A model generated the notes under the pieces. The model did no database searches and was not told where the DNA came from. It worked only from the letters and a program-made list of their open reading frames with translations. A program made the position numbers and the translations under genes. From Ascaphus truei (Eukaryota > Chordata > Amphibia > Anura > Ascaphidae): a stretch of 64,000 nucleotides of DNA. Position 1 is the stretch's first letter; each line of letters starts with the position of its first letter. Positions 47,110-58,639 of this stretch are shown in pieces. The stretch lies in contig CM071570.1 of NCBI GenBank assembly GCA_036426205.1, forward strand, positions 141,786,563 to 141,850,562, read 5' to 3'.

Positions 47110-47156
47110 TCTGTCAGCAGGAGAGATGACTGTAGCCATTTTACATGACCGCTACA
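47110..47156 (-). repeat. Inverted tip of the LTR (first 46 bp), true right border
   Basis: TCTGTCAGCAGGAGAGATGA through GACCGCTACA: exactly the 5' LTR tip missing from 35270, inverted. It is followed by TATATATTATG; TATA also precedes the LTR at 34461, giving a plausible 4-bp target duplication across the whole 12.7-kb block. Confidence 0.85.
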
Positions 47157-47519
47157 TATATATTATGTAAATTAAACAGGCCATTAAAGGAAAACAAAAA
47201 TTGGGAATAAAAATGGAGTCTGCAAAGTATGCAGAACTACAAACTACAGGTAGTTCAGTAGGTAGGGTAACAAACAAGGAGAGGGGGCAAATAATGCAAA
47301 GGGAAACAGGCCAAACCAAGGTTAGCTGCAAGAATTGTAGTGCTACATGCAAAGAGCAATAGTAGCAGGGGACAAATAAATAAACAAGGGGCAAATAGTG
47401 CAAGGGTAATACTAGACAACAAACAAGAAGGTACCTGAAGATCAGTAGAACTCAAAGCCTGATAAAAAGTAAAAGGGAATGTCGCAGCTCTAAGAAAAAA
47501 GAATAACCAAACTCCTGAC

Positions 47520-48010
47520 CTATAAACAGAAAGTTGTGTGCCGATGCTCGTCTCCGATCAGGAAGCGGACCTGTAGGGCTGAGGTAGGAATGCAAATAAA
47601 CCGACCAGAGCCCAGGGACAGAGTCCTGTAAGAGTATCCGTAGTCAGTAAGCAGGCAGGGGTCAGGGCTGGCGGCAGTGGTGCAGAATCCAGGCAAGAGG
47701 CAAAGGGTCAGGGCAGGCGAAAGGAAGCAACGTCTGGGTCACGGTCCGGGGTCAGTAACGGGGAAATCTGATGAACAGGGGAGCCATAGGGATAGGCAAG
47801 CCACAGCAATAGGCAAGCCACACAGAAGGCTCAGGAATGGGGATGGCACAGGAACTAGAAGGCTCAGGAACTAGAGCCCAGCGTGGCCAGGAACACAGCT
47901 AAACGCATACAATGCTCGGATGGGGACTGGAGTCACTGGCTGCTATTTAAGCCCAGAAACAGGTGCAGCCAAAAAGCAGGTTGCCAGTAATCAAAATGTC
48001 CACAGCAGCC
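47520..48010. repeat. GC-rich dispersed repeat, unclassified
   Basis: GGTCAGGGC, GGCAAGCCACAG and GAAGGCTCAGGAAC motifs recur internally, e.g. GGCAAGCCACA at about 47797 and 47814 and GAAGGCTCAGGAA at 47826 and 47859. The style resembles LTR or UTR sequence of retroelements, but no borders were found. Confidence 0.35.
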
Positions 48011-48433
48011 AGGTAAGGTTGATATTCATTAAAGTACTGTAGTTTTGTATGCTTTCCCAGATCTGGCTTGGCTGCTGGAAATTAGGAATATCCATCTTTA
48101 AGTCCAACATCCCTTCCTCCACTAACTGGGAGGATGGTTGTATTCCCTGAATCTTATCATCATTTGGGGTGTCCGTGGTTTTGGTTTAATCAAAATAATA
48201 AAACTAGGCCTGAATTTTAGGCATTAATGAACCAAACAACATTTCTGCCGCCCATTTGGTTTTTATTTCCTCTCCTCCCAACCCTGACCATCTGATGCCC
48301 CCCTGTGGTTTGGAGGGAGATTGGAGATCAGTCGTGGTTTTAGCAAAAGGGGGGCAAAAAGTCTCCTCCTCTCCCCATGTAATCTCCTTAGCAGGTCCCT
48401 TCCTATTACAGTCCTGCATATCAGAGTCAGTGG

Positions 48434-48650
48434 GGCCGATTCACTAATCTCGGTTAAGTGGCTTTAAGAGCGCAAAGTACCCTTTAAGACCAATAAGGCT
48501 GCAGTGAGATTCACTAAGCAGTGATAACTGCGCTTTATCGCTCTTAAAAGGGCTTTTTTCAGCCCTTGGCGCAAAATGCGCACGATCAGGCTATTGCGCT
48601 GCTTTTTGCCAGTACTAGAGATTCACTAAGCAGCGTTAAGTGAATCGGCC
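48434..48650. mobile_element. TIR MITE (GGCCGATTCACTAA type)
   Basis: The left end GGCCGATTCACTAATCTCGG and the reverse complement of the right end, GGCCGATTCACTTAACGCTG, are inverted repeats. AGATTCACTAAGCAG recurs inside (near 48510 and 48618). No certain target duplication; class open. Confidence 0.65.
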
Positions 48651-48954
48651 TTAAAAAACGCGCCAAACAAACGCGCCAGCTAAAGGCAGGCGCAAAAGAA
48701 GCTGGACTTAGAATTTTTTTCGTTGTTTACCTTTTTGCAGGCACACCATCCATACAACAGGCCCGCGGGGGTGCCCGTGTGATCCCCGAGGGACTACGGG
48801 GGTCCCCGGGTATCCGCATTCTACAATAAAGTATTTAAGATACCAATAATCGTGTTGTAAAGTATTCATAAATACGAAGATTGGGAGCCACGCTTGCCAT
48901 CGGTTATACGCTGATTGCGCTTGTCAACGGGGGTTTGATCTGTGTATATATACC

Positions 48955-48956
48955 AG

Positions 48957-48985
<29 letters not shown>
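48955..48985. repeat. AT microsatellite
   Basis: (TA)n run followed by ACACACA. Confidence 0.95.
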
Positions 48986-48992
<7 letters not shown>

Positions 48993-48999
48993 ATTATAT

Positions 49000-51900
49000 A
49001 TCTATATACTGTATTAAGCATGGCCCACAAATTTGAATTTTGAACGCGAAAAACATTTTTAGAACCAATAAGACAGATGAGAGATTTATTTCAGACGAAA
49101 GAGAGGAGAAAAAGATAGCTGTGAGAAATTTTGCAGAAATGACTCATGCTGAGATATCTGTGACGAATAATAGGAAATTTGATCAGTCCAAGAAAATGAA
49201 AGCTAAATACACTGACCTACATCCCAACACATCACAGTATCACAGTAAAATGAGATGCAGATGGAAAATGTTTATCAGTAGGAAAGTGAAATTGACTATT
49301 GATAACCTGAGCAGTATTTAGCAGCAGAACAAGTTTAAGCAGGATTTTACAATTACATTTATGGAATATAACTAGAGAGTAATTAAACAAGAAAAATGTA
49401 CTGTAAACTCATGTAACATATAGTTTAAATTAATAGTAATCACAACTGGAATCCTACCATAACATACAGCATTAAATTATCAATAATTAATCTATATTTA
49501 TTGTTCTAATCAATCTAGTTTGGTTTAATGCCACATTTAATTAAGTGTAAACCTGCACGTTATTTATTTACCTTTTAGACAGTTCCATTCTTATTTTATT
49601 TAACAATATTTTATATTTCTTGTTACATGGAATAATGAAGCCAGTATTCAGGTGAAAAGAACAAAGCATCTTTGGGCACTGTTTGTACATGATAATGTGT
49701 ACAGTAGCTCATGTTTAATTTGTTGTGGGTTCAGCCAGCATGATCATGCAGATTGTAACTGTCTTTCCTGAATATTAAACATTTTGTTGCATCATGTCAC
49801 TCTGAGGTAAAATTAAGGGCCGTGAAATTTCCAGTAAACAAATAAAGTGGTCTTGCAGGTGTGATGTTTCTGTTCTCCTCCAGCTGTGATTCATTAATGA
49901 ACTGCTGATGCTGTCAATCTAAAGACACCTGCTCTTTATACTTTGCTGCAACTACATTGAGCTTGCATGGTTAGTTACAGAGGGTTGATCAACAAAACCA
50001 CAGTGAGGTTTACAATTCGTTCCAGGCAGCAAAGTGGCGAAGGACACACTGGTGTAAAGTAATGAGTTATACATTCCACTGCCCTATGCTGGGCTAGTAC
50101 AGTACATTTCTTGAGACTTGTAAGTAATTATTAAAGTGTTAATTAAAACAGGCTTTGTTGGAAAAAAAACATTTTTAATGTAACTACTGTATGTTTTCTT
50201 TTGAAAAATTCCTAAACAAAACAAATGGCAATAGATAAAGTAAAGGTGCACAGGGGCAAAAAGGGAGACCCCAAAAGCCCTCTGACAAAACATATAATGT
50301 ACAAAAAAATGAGTTCCCAGCACTCAGGAAAAGAGAAATGTCCACCAGAATATGTTAAAGAGAAATATTTGAAGATTTTATAAATGCTAGGTTTTTTTTA
50401 AAATAAAATTGGAGCTATGATTACTTAATTTATTTAATTACTTTACTGACAAAATGTGCATAAAATCAGTAAGGGAGTTGCTTTGAACATAGGCTATCCT
50501 TTAAGGTACGTTTTGGCGGATTACTAAGACATAACCAATATGAAACACAACATTTCCAATTTCCAATGGATGATCTATAAAACTCTTCTAGTGTGTGTGG
50601 TAAATTTAAGTACTGCAGGCAGCCATGTTAAATATGAACATTACCATTGAGATGTAGAACGGCCATAGTTTTTGCATATAATTAGCTTTGGGCATAGGCG
50701 TTTATCTCAGGGAAAATAACGTCTGCCCCTGATTTAGGTGACATGACATTATGAGCCCTGACTTAAAGATGCTTTATGGATCTTGTTCAGATATTAACAG
50801 TTGCGGGTGACATTAACCCACACTGGTCAGCTTGCACAGGCACAATGTTATTAAAGTGCCGATGAGGATTTGCTATTGGCTAAAGATCTGTAGACAAAAG
50901 TATTTCCAGACTCTACTGCAAGGCCACACTGCTTTAGTGGGAAGCTACTGTACATAACACATCAACGGCAGGTTACTGCATTGTTTTGCAATATGTACAA
51001 TAGTTAATAAAGGGTTATAATGCAAACAATATGACATATTTCAGAGTTTAAGGACACTGATGAAGACTTTGAATCCTACATACAGATGCAGCGGACATCC
51101 GATCATTTCTTGGACCTGTTTTAGTGGTCTGCTGTATTCCATGCGGCATTCACTCGTTAATCTTCCATGAAGGCTGGCAATCACACCTCTGTTTACAGTA
51201 GTTGATTTTCTTGATTACCTGGATTCTGATTTGTTTGGTTGAAGTTCTGCGCGTATCCGCCAGATGGCAAAATTGAATCCCTTTGCATAGACTATACAGT
51301 GGTTAGTGAATAGTCAATATGTTGGTGTTTAAAAAAACAGATAAAAACAGTGTCCATTACAGTGATCCATTGTTAATTGGTACACTAAACAGAGAAAGTA
51401 ACCTAGTTAGGGCACTCTTGCATCACCTGGATGATATGATGAATGTAAAATAAATGTAATATCTTTATTGAAATCCAATTTAAAATAAAGATGGTTAAAA
51501 TGATTAAACAACATGTTGATCCTGTTATATAAACACTGGTATGTGTCCAGGATCCAAAAAGAGAATAATATAACAATACACAATCTATCACCTGCAAAAC
51601 GGTAGAATAGATAATCTGCAGTGTAGCAGTGTGAAGTTGCGATCCACTGTCCTACAATAAGAACAAAACCATAGGGTAAGTAAATCATGCTGATATAGTG
51701 TTCATGCAAGGGACAGATATACTGTCAACATAGAATCCAGACACTGAAATGTGCACTATGTGGTAGCACAGTGTTACAATCAGTATCCAGTGGGGGGGTC
51801 AAACAATAGTGTCCTAATAAAATGAGATGCCTGCTATAAACAGGTAATGTGTCCTACACTGGCAGACATAGTAATTGCCGAGTATGTAAAAGCTAGGGTA

Positions 51901-52860
51901 TGCCCTTCAATACTATGGCCGTGAATACCACAGTTGAGACCCAGTATGTAACTGTGCACCACTATGTCAAAATCAGCGAGGTATAAGCAGCCGGCATAGA
52001 TATATGTAAGCGTTGCTAGGTAAGAGACACTTTATAACATGTAGAATTGACTCCCCTAGATTAAGTAATTAACAATGAGCACTGTGTTTGATAATTGAAA
52101 GCTGTGCTGGTGCCTCCACAAGCCTTCTTCCCAAACAGTAGCAGTGAAGGCTGCCTTTCAAATAGGGCAACAGTAACCAATAAAAACTGCTAATAATCAA
52201 TGCGTGTCTCGTGTCGCTCAGGAGTAAACACTATCAACATACACAACAGTTAAACTGATAAATATTGCATACTTCTGCTTTGGCAGTGGGTAGTATAAAC
52301 TGACAGGTAGAATATAGTTGCTGAAATACTACCAAATAATCAGATGGCCAGAAGTATTGACCTCAGATCACTGCTGATGATAAAACTGGCTATAATAGCG
52401 AATCCTATAATAACAGCAATGTAGATGTAAAGTGCTGTAGTGGATGGTGTAAATGTGTCACAGAGAGATCAGCAAAATTGCTGGCGGCTGGGTATACCAG
52501 CGGCAGAAGTATATTAAACCCCTGATGACCTGGAGTGACCTACTGTGATAGATGATTATATCACCGCTGTGAGCCTACTGAGTGGAGAATGATGTATACT
52601 GCTGTGGTGTCCCGGTATTGATACACCAGAGTGCGTGCGGTAAGTAAGCCAGTTCCGTACTGTAGACTTAGGAACCCTGCGTGTGCACCCGTAGTTGACG
52701 TGGGCGTTTCACGTACAAACACTTTTTCAAGACTGAAAATCTTGAAAAACGTTTCAGTCTTCAGCATATGTTGCATTTACTATTTACATACACTTACAGT
52801 AGCACTATACATACTGTAATGTAAAGTTCTAAAGGCATTAAAATATATAAAAATGTCTCT
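49000..52860. other. Largely quiet sequence, no gene recognised
   Basis: AT-rich. A 93-codon open frame at 49040-49321 is Lys/Arg/Glu-rich but matches nothing I know and lacks start or splice context. The stretch about 51400-52700 has the look of a dispersed repeat, but no borders were found. The block at 49620-50000 is discussed under findings. Confidence 0.4.
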
Positions 52861-52889
52861 TTGATATACAGTATACAGTATGTACAGTA

Positions 52890-53113
52890 CAGGTTGTCCT
52901 CGTTATCCATTTCACTTTACAACGAATGGCATATACAACGCTTTACAATGCAACCCCGAGGGCCGTTTTTAGAAGCTGGAATGCGTTATCCAACGCATGA
53001 ATGCGTTATCCAACGCTCACTGCCACTGATTAACATGGCACTCACTTTACAAAGGTTTCACTATCCAACGCTACTTCCAGAACGGATTCCGTTGGATAAC
53101 TGAGGACTGCCTG
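52890..53113. mobile_element. Tigger/pogo-type MITE with TA target duplication
   Basis: A 224-bp element starting CAGGTTGTCCTCGTTATCCA and ending TTGGATAACTGAGGACTGCCTG, inverted repeats of about 22 bp, flanked by TA on both sides. TA duplication plus CAGG...TATCC termini are typical of Tc1/mariner Tigger elements. The interior repeats GCGTTATCCAACGC. The short open frame through it is not a gene. Confidence 0.72.
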
Positions 53114-53849
53114 TATACTATGTAAATCTACAAAATTAAAGTTGTTTATACTATTTAGATACACTAACAGCAGCACTACTGTACAGCAGATATCTAGCGA
53201 CTCCGTGGGGAAATGCACTGTATCTTACTGTACAGTAATTTTATTCTGAACAAGGTTCCATAATAACACGCATGCGCAGAAATGTGATTACTCGCATATG
53301 CATTTCAATAAGGTTCCATTTTGACATACACGCATGCGCGGAATAAATATTTTACATTCGTAAGAAGAAGCAACTTTGTATTTTTGTATTATTCATTTTA
53401 TATTTATTATCCTGTTCAAATAAAACATTTAATGCGTTAAAAATACTTTTTGGTGTGTTCATATTTTTAATCTTCAAATTACAATTACACACACTTGAAG
53501 TACTGTATGGGAATTAAAGACAGGTTGCATTGCAATTAGATTTTTAAGACAATAACTCGCGATCGCCCACTTGAGTTTCTCAACGGTATTGCAGACAACA
53601 CTAACATTCAATTTTCTGCACTCGATAAAAACACTAGAAAACTCGCGTCTTAACGCAGGAAACTTTCAAGAAATCAAACACCAAGCCCGGATGTGCCACG
53701 GGATTAAACCTGTAAAATGATCGGATAACGGCCGCTGCATCTCTAGAAAGTTGTGAGAGATGGCAGGTCTTGACTTTAATGAAGAAAACTCAGCAGACAT
53801 TGTCTAGCTCCCTTGCATGTAAAAATACAGTTCACTGGAAAATATCATT

Positions 53850-54240
53850 GCTCCTGCTAAGCCCACAGAGCTACAGTAACCTATTAACAACATTGGTATG
53901 CACTATCACAGCACTACAAACCCTAACCATATTAATGGCTGAATGGTTCCTGTTTGACAGTCAAAACCAAAGATTTGCTAGCTTCATTATTGAAATTAAA
54001 AAAGTTAGCAGATTAATGTGCATTTGAATCCTTCCTGGACGAAGCCTAACAAGACAAAATGGTGGTTTTCATGATGACTATTACAAATGCTTGCTACTAA
54101 ATGAAAAAGATTAGACTTTTCAGTCTGCGTGTAATATTGCCTTGGCTATTGAGCTGGCCAGAAATGCATGATAATAATTAATAAAATGGGGTCCACAAGA
54201 TTAATGATATCATGCCTTCCACAGAAATTGTAGGTCAGCG
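53850..54240 (+). pseudogene. Ty3/Gypsy gag fragment (capsid region), decayed
   Basis: The frame near 53930-54020 contains EWFLFDSQNQ...FIIEIKKVSRL, matching the RFKFNSR.....F..ELK.L motif of Gypsy gag proteins. After frame changes, SACNIALAIELARNA (about 54131-54176) matches the KALEIAQAMEAA motif that closes the capsid. Several stops interrupt it. It is the upstream part of the element continued at 54310 and 56690. Confidence 0.65.
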
Positions 54241-54309
54241 TCACGCTCAAGCTAAAACACTAAAACTACGACAAAGTACCTCACACCATACCCTGGGCAA
54301 GAGCTGACC

Positions 54310-54540
54310 AACCCCAAACAATCAAAGCATACTACCACTGTGGGGATACACATCCAAAACAGACCTTCAAATTTCAACATGAGACATGTCGCAGTTGTAG
54401 GAAAATGGATCACATAGCTTGAGTCTGCAAAATTAAGTTACATTCACCCAAAGCACAGTATGTGACTGACAGCAGTACCGAAATGGCTACAGAGGAAGCA
54501 AATCTATATACAATAAATACCATGTGTAGTGGAGATTATA
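54310..54540 (+). pseudogene. Ty3/Gypsy nucleocapsid zinc knuckle and pol start, decayed
   Basis: YYHCGDTHPKQTFKF, then CRSCRKMDHIA*VC at 54387-54428: a CX2CX4HX4C zinc knuckle with an in-frame stop between the His and the last Cys. The preceding first knuckle has lost a Cys (Tyr instead). It is followed near 54498 by EANLYTINT, the acidic linker usual before the protease. AT-rich simple repeats begin at about 54538. Confidence 0.75.
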
Positions 54541-54626
54541 TATATATATATGCTATCTCTATATCATCTCTCGGTATATATATATAGTATAATAAATATC
54601 TTATTATATTAATATTATATTAAAAG

Positions 54627-56363
54627 TAGATTTTACCCAGATTGGAGTCCGGAAACCGAGACAGCAAGGACCAGTCCGTAGTTCCAATGAGTTGTATTCA
54701 GTAACATGGCACACCTCCAACTTTTTCGGTCCACTCAACGTGACCTTCCTCAGGGACGTGCAAAAAGTGAATGCTAATCCAACCCCTTATATACCCAAAC
54801 AAACAAATTAAAATGAACTCACCCGTGCAGGGGCAACATTGCCCGCGAAACCGCGCCGCTGTGACACGCATGCAAATGCTGGAACGCATCGCCATCTTGG
54901 ATTTACTAATATGAAACGTCCTGTTGAACTACGGTGGCCTCAATGGTCCGCCCGTAGGTACAATCGCGCATGCGCGGACTCCTCATGCCGTGACCCGCAG
55001 TGTACTGCTGGAACGCATCGCCATGTTGTATCCAGTGGTGTTACATCTTTAACCTAGCTACGGTGGCCCGAATGGTGCATATGGCCACTATAGTGGCGGT
55101 TCGCGCATGCGCGAAGCTCCCCTGGCGACTCAGTAAGCAAAATGCGATATGACGCAGGATCTTTACTATCCTTAAGCTTTCCCCACTATGTGCATGAAAG
55201 CGCCCACACACAGACACAACCTCAAGGACATGTATGAGGTTCTGGTATAATAAAGGCCCAAACACTATAACGAAGGGCACCTAACAAATGGGACCGTTTG
55301 AGGAAGCTCAGATACATAGGCACAATAAAGCATGTTATGATGTGTGTTGTTATTTGCTTATAAAATACTCAAAAGGACCTGTTCCAGCATGAGAACGCAT
55401 GGCACACACAGCAAACATACATAAACCAATTAACCAACAAACATGTGAAACGCTGTGTGCATCACTGTAAGATATATTGTTATCAATGTCCCACTATAAT
55501 AAATACTATAACTACAATGACTAATAGAGTCTAAAATCGAAAACAAGATACCATGTATGGTCAAACCAATCTCTTCTAAATTAGAGGGACCAGTGGGCTT
55601 ATAGCATATATGACTATAATGAGACAACTTGTAATGGGCAAGAGTGTGTCCATCCGGAGCCAATATTCATACTGTACTCCGTGGTCAAACTCTGTCCTAA
55701 AGTCCTAAAGACAACTTGTGAGCGACAAGGCATATTTAAACGATATGTCAGATGTTTTACAGTCTCAAATACAACATGTAGTATCTACGATCTCGAAGCG
55801 GGACATCTTGAACAATCTTGATGCACACACCAAAACCATAGAGTGATAAAGTGAAAATAACAATACAAGGGCACATATGGAAATAACACATGAAGACGTA
55901 ATGCAGAAATATTACAAAAGGAACATTAACAAGCAAAAGCGCACAACCACACAGCAGTAAACAATTGTTCAGCAACACAAAATATCATAGTCCTGATTTC
56001 ATTCATAAGAAACATCCTAGCGAAAAATCTTCGTTTAAGCCAAAAGGGGCCACTGTTTTTAATTCAAAGATGTGTCTCGCTTCGCTTTGCAACAAAAGTC
56101 GCGGTTTCGCGGGCAATGTTGCCCCTGCACGGGTGAGTTCATTTTAATTTTGATTTTGCTTTGGGCTCTATATAAGGTGAGTGGATTAGCATTACATATT
56201 GCACGTCCTGAGGAAGGTCAACGTTGATGTGACCGAAAACGTTGGAGGAGTGGGGTGGTGCAATGTTACTTGAATACAACTTCATTGGACAACTACTGGA
56301 CGTGTGCTGTCTGCGTTTTGGGGTGGTCGTCCGCGACATCCAATCAGTGTAGTAAAAAATCTA
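54627..56363. mobile_element. 1.74-kb inverted-repeat element inserted in the Gypsy remnant
   Basis: The left arm 54627-54855 and right arm 56100-56363 are inverted repeats of about 230-260 bp, sharing TAGATTTT ends, CCTGAGGAAGGTC...GACCGAAAA hairpins, and AACTCACCCGTGCAGGGGCA with GCCCGCGAAACCGCG at the inner edge. The interior has a ~130-bp duplicated GC-rich module (TGCTGGAACGCATCGCCAT at about 54878 and 55003, each followed by CTACGGTGGCC and CGCGCATGCGCG) and no transposase. No target duplication visible. Superfamily unassigned. Confidence 0.75.
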
Positions 56364-56496
56364 CCCTTTTACATGTGCATATGGGGCTCAGTCAGCATCT
56401 TACTTATGTTACAAGTGTGTGCCAACTGAGATGATTTTCTTATATATATATATAGATATATATATATAATATATACATGACATACAACATACATAC

Positions 56497-56570
56497 ACAC
56501 CACACACACACACACACCCACACACACCACACACACACAAACACACACCCAAACAAACACACACACACAC

Positions 56571-56608
<38 letters not shown>
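56497..56608 (+). repeat. CA microsatellite
   Basis: Interrupted (CA)n, preceded by (TA)n at about 56440-56475. Minus-strand Cys/Val open frames are artefacts. Confidence 0.97.
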
Positions 56609-56613
<5 letters not shown>

Positions 56614-56689
56614 CTAGAGCTAGATGGCAATCCATTAAAGATTTTGCTGTAAAATGGATCGTCTGTCTCACTAATCCTCGAGCATAAAG

Positions 56690-57000
56690 ACTGTTTAAGT
56701 CTGTGCTTACGCCGCCAACCATTGCATTTGCAGTTCACTTCTTAACCTGGAAAAAGATCCCTGTGCTGAGAGAGATGCAGATATGTGTAACAAATTTTTT
56801 TGTTGTTGTTCAGGGCAATGTAGCCACTTCTGTGAAGAAATGTGAAGATATTTGTGAAGATATTTATACTGAAAAAAGTGTGTTACACCAGATGAAGCCC
56901 TGAAGAAGGTCCTGGATAAGCACTGTACCATTTTTACAGATGTCTATGGTACTGTAAGAGACGTGCAGAGGCACAACCAAGGAGACATGAATGCCGTCCA
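56690..57000 (+). pseudogene. Ty3/Gypsy protease end and reverse-transcriptase N-terminus, decayed
   Basis: KIPVLREMQICVT then VVVQGN (56747-56822) matches the C-terminal half of Gypsy protease (IPVLG...V.V...LPLVVVQG). After a frame change, TPDEALKKVLDKHCTIF and DVYGTVRDVQ (about 56885-56972) match the segment just before the RT palm. The RT catalytic region and RNase H are missing: within about 20 bases the sequence switches to integrase. The protease N-terminus with DTGA is also not found, having been lost or displaced around the inserted element. Confidence 0.65.
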
Positions 57001-57780
57001 GGTGTCATTAGGATGAAAGCATAAGAACGTAGTTATCTTTGGTGGCTAGGCCTTGACCAGGATATACATGATTTTGTAAGTAAATGTACTTTATCTGATT
57101 CTGTACAGAATCCCAATCTACTGCAGCCCATCTTCATCAATGGACATGGAAAATAATTAATGTGGACTGTGCTGAAATAGATAAACAGACTTTCCAGTCA
57201 ATCTAAGTAGTCATAAGTGTTACCTACCAAACTCGGTGCTGCAGGAAAGATAATTGCGCTGTTGTACAATTTGTTTGCATCGTATGGTCTGCTGCGGAAT
57301 GAGTCTCAGACAACGGTCTGCAGGTTAATATCTCAAGAATTGTAATTCTTTTGAAACAAAATGAAATAAAACTGTAACACTACCATATCACCCAGCTTCA
57401 AATGGCGCAGCTGAGCGTGCAGTTTGTCTAGGTCCTTGTTTAACTGTAACTATAATAACTATAGTAACACAACTCCCAATGTTTCTGAAAAGACAGTCTC
57501 ACACCAGGCTAGATGTTCTGAAACCTCACACTGTTGAGAACATCAGCAGCAACAAAAAAGTGCACATGACAAGTCTACATTGAGGTACAGAGAATAGTTT
57601 GTGAATTCCAGCACTCACAACACATCTGATCTATAGGAATCATTCATCTCAGGTGAGATTCCCTAACTTACTGTATGATGTAGAGGTTGGACATTGTCAC
57701 ATCCATGTACAATACATGTGGACCATCTGCTTCTAACCAGGACTGCTACTGCTATACCTCCAATCTACTCTCTAATGGAT
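56986..57780 (+). pseudogene. Ty3/Gypsy integrase, decayed
   Basis: HECRPGVIRMKA, stop, RSYLWWLGLDQDIHDFV and KCTLSDSVQN (56986-57114) are the HHCC zinc-binding region, with His-to-Arg and Cys-to-Ser changes. NLFASYGL then VSDNGLQV (about 57267-57325) is the catalytic-core block around the second Asp (SDNG). Near 57390-57425 the conserved YHP.SNGAAERAV sequence is recognisable across frames. CTIHVDHLL (57704-57730) is the C-terminal W.RHVDQL motif. Multiple stops and frameshifts: not functional. Confidence 0.75.
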
Positions 57781-58639
57781 TTCAACCTTCTGCCAGCTCC
57801 AGCAAAAGAATTTAAGCCAGTTATAACTATTTCAATACATAGCGGGAGTTTGATCTTTAGTGCCTCCACAGGATCTCCCAGAGAAACATTATCCCGTGTC
57901 TCCTCAGAGACTGAACATTTTTTGTTCCGCTTGTTTTCTTTCCTCTTGGGGGCTGGAGGGGAGAGGGTAAGAGAAATACTAGTAAATTTAGTTTTTATTG
58001 TTTTCTTGAGGTACAGTTTTTAACCATAGTGGGAGAATCTAGTAAATGTAATTGCTGAAGGTAGCCATGTTAATTACAGTATGGGCATTACCACTTTACT
58101 GCTGATTGTCCAGCACAGTCTCACAGGATTTCCAGGTTTCTAGAGACTGCAGGCATCATGTGAGAACTTCTCAGAACAGACTAGGCAAGCTGCAGGGTTG
58201 ATACCTCAACGTTGCTCCACAGTAATAGTGAGTAGTATTAGATGGGAATTGTGAGAATTGTCCAGTTAATAAACAAATGTAGGGTTGATGCACAGGATAC
58301 ATTTTCTCTGGGAGATTCAATGGAGGCAATGAATATCTAGATTCCTCTTGGTGTATTGAATACTGTAGGTGTGACTGGGATCAGTTTTGCTGGAGGTGGC
58401 AGAAGGTGGATATTGTACTATAGTAGTTATATACTGACTGAAGAATCCATTTGGGTAGTAAGTGGAGATTTTCATCCAAAAACTGCCCAAACGGCTGCTG
58501 TGGACAATAGAAAATTACCACACCAAAGCACTCTGCCGTACCTTGCCTGTTAGGAGGGAGTTTAGGAAGCTGTTCTGAGTCAGACAGACTGCTAACTTTT
58601 TGCTGCACATATAACACTCAGATACACGGTGTGTAACTA

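Noticed and set aside
49040..49321. 93-aa Lys/Glu-rich frame
   Set aside because: No recognised family, no codon or splice evidence, and lies in AT-rich sequence where such frames arise by chance.
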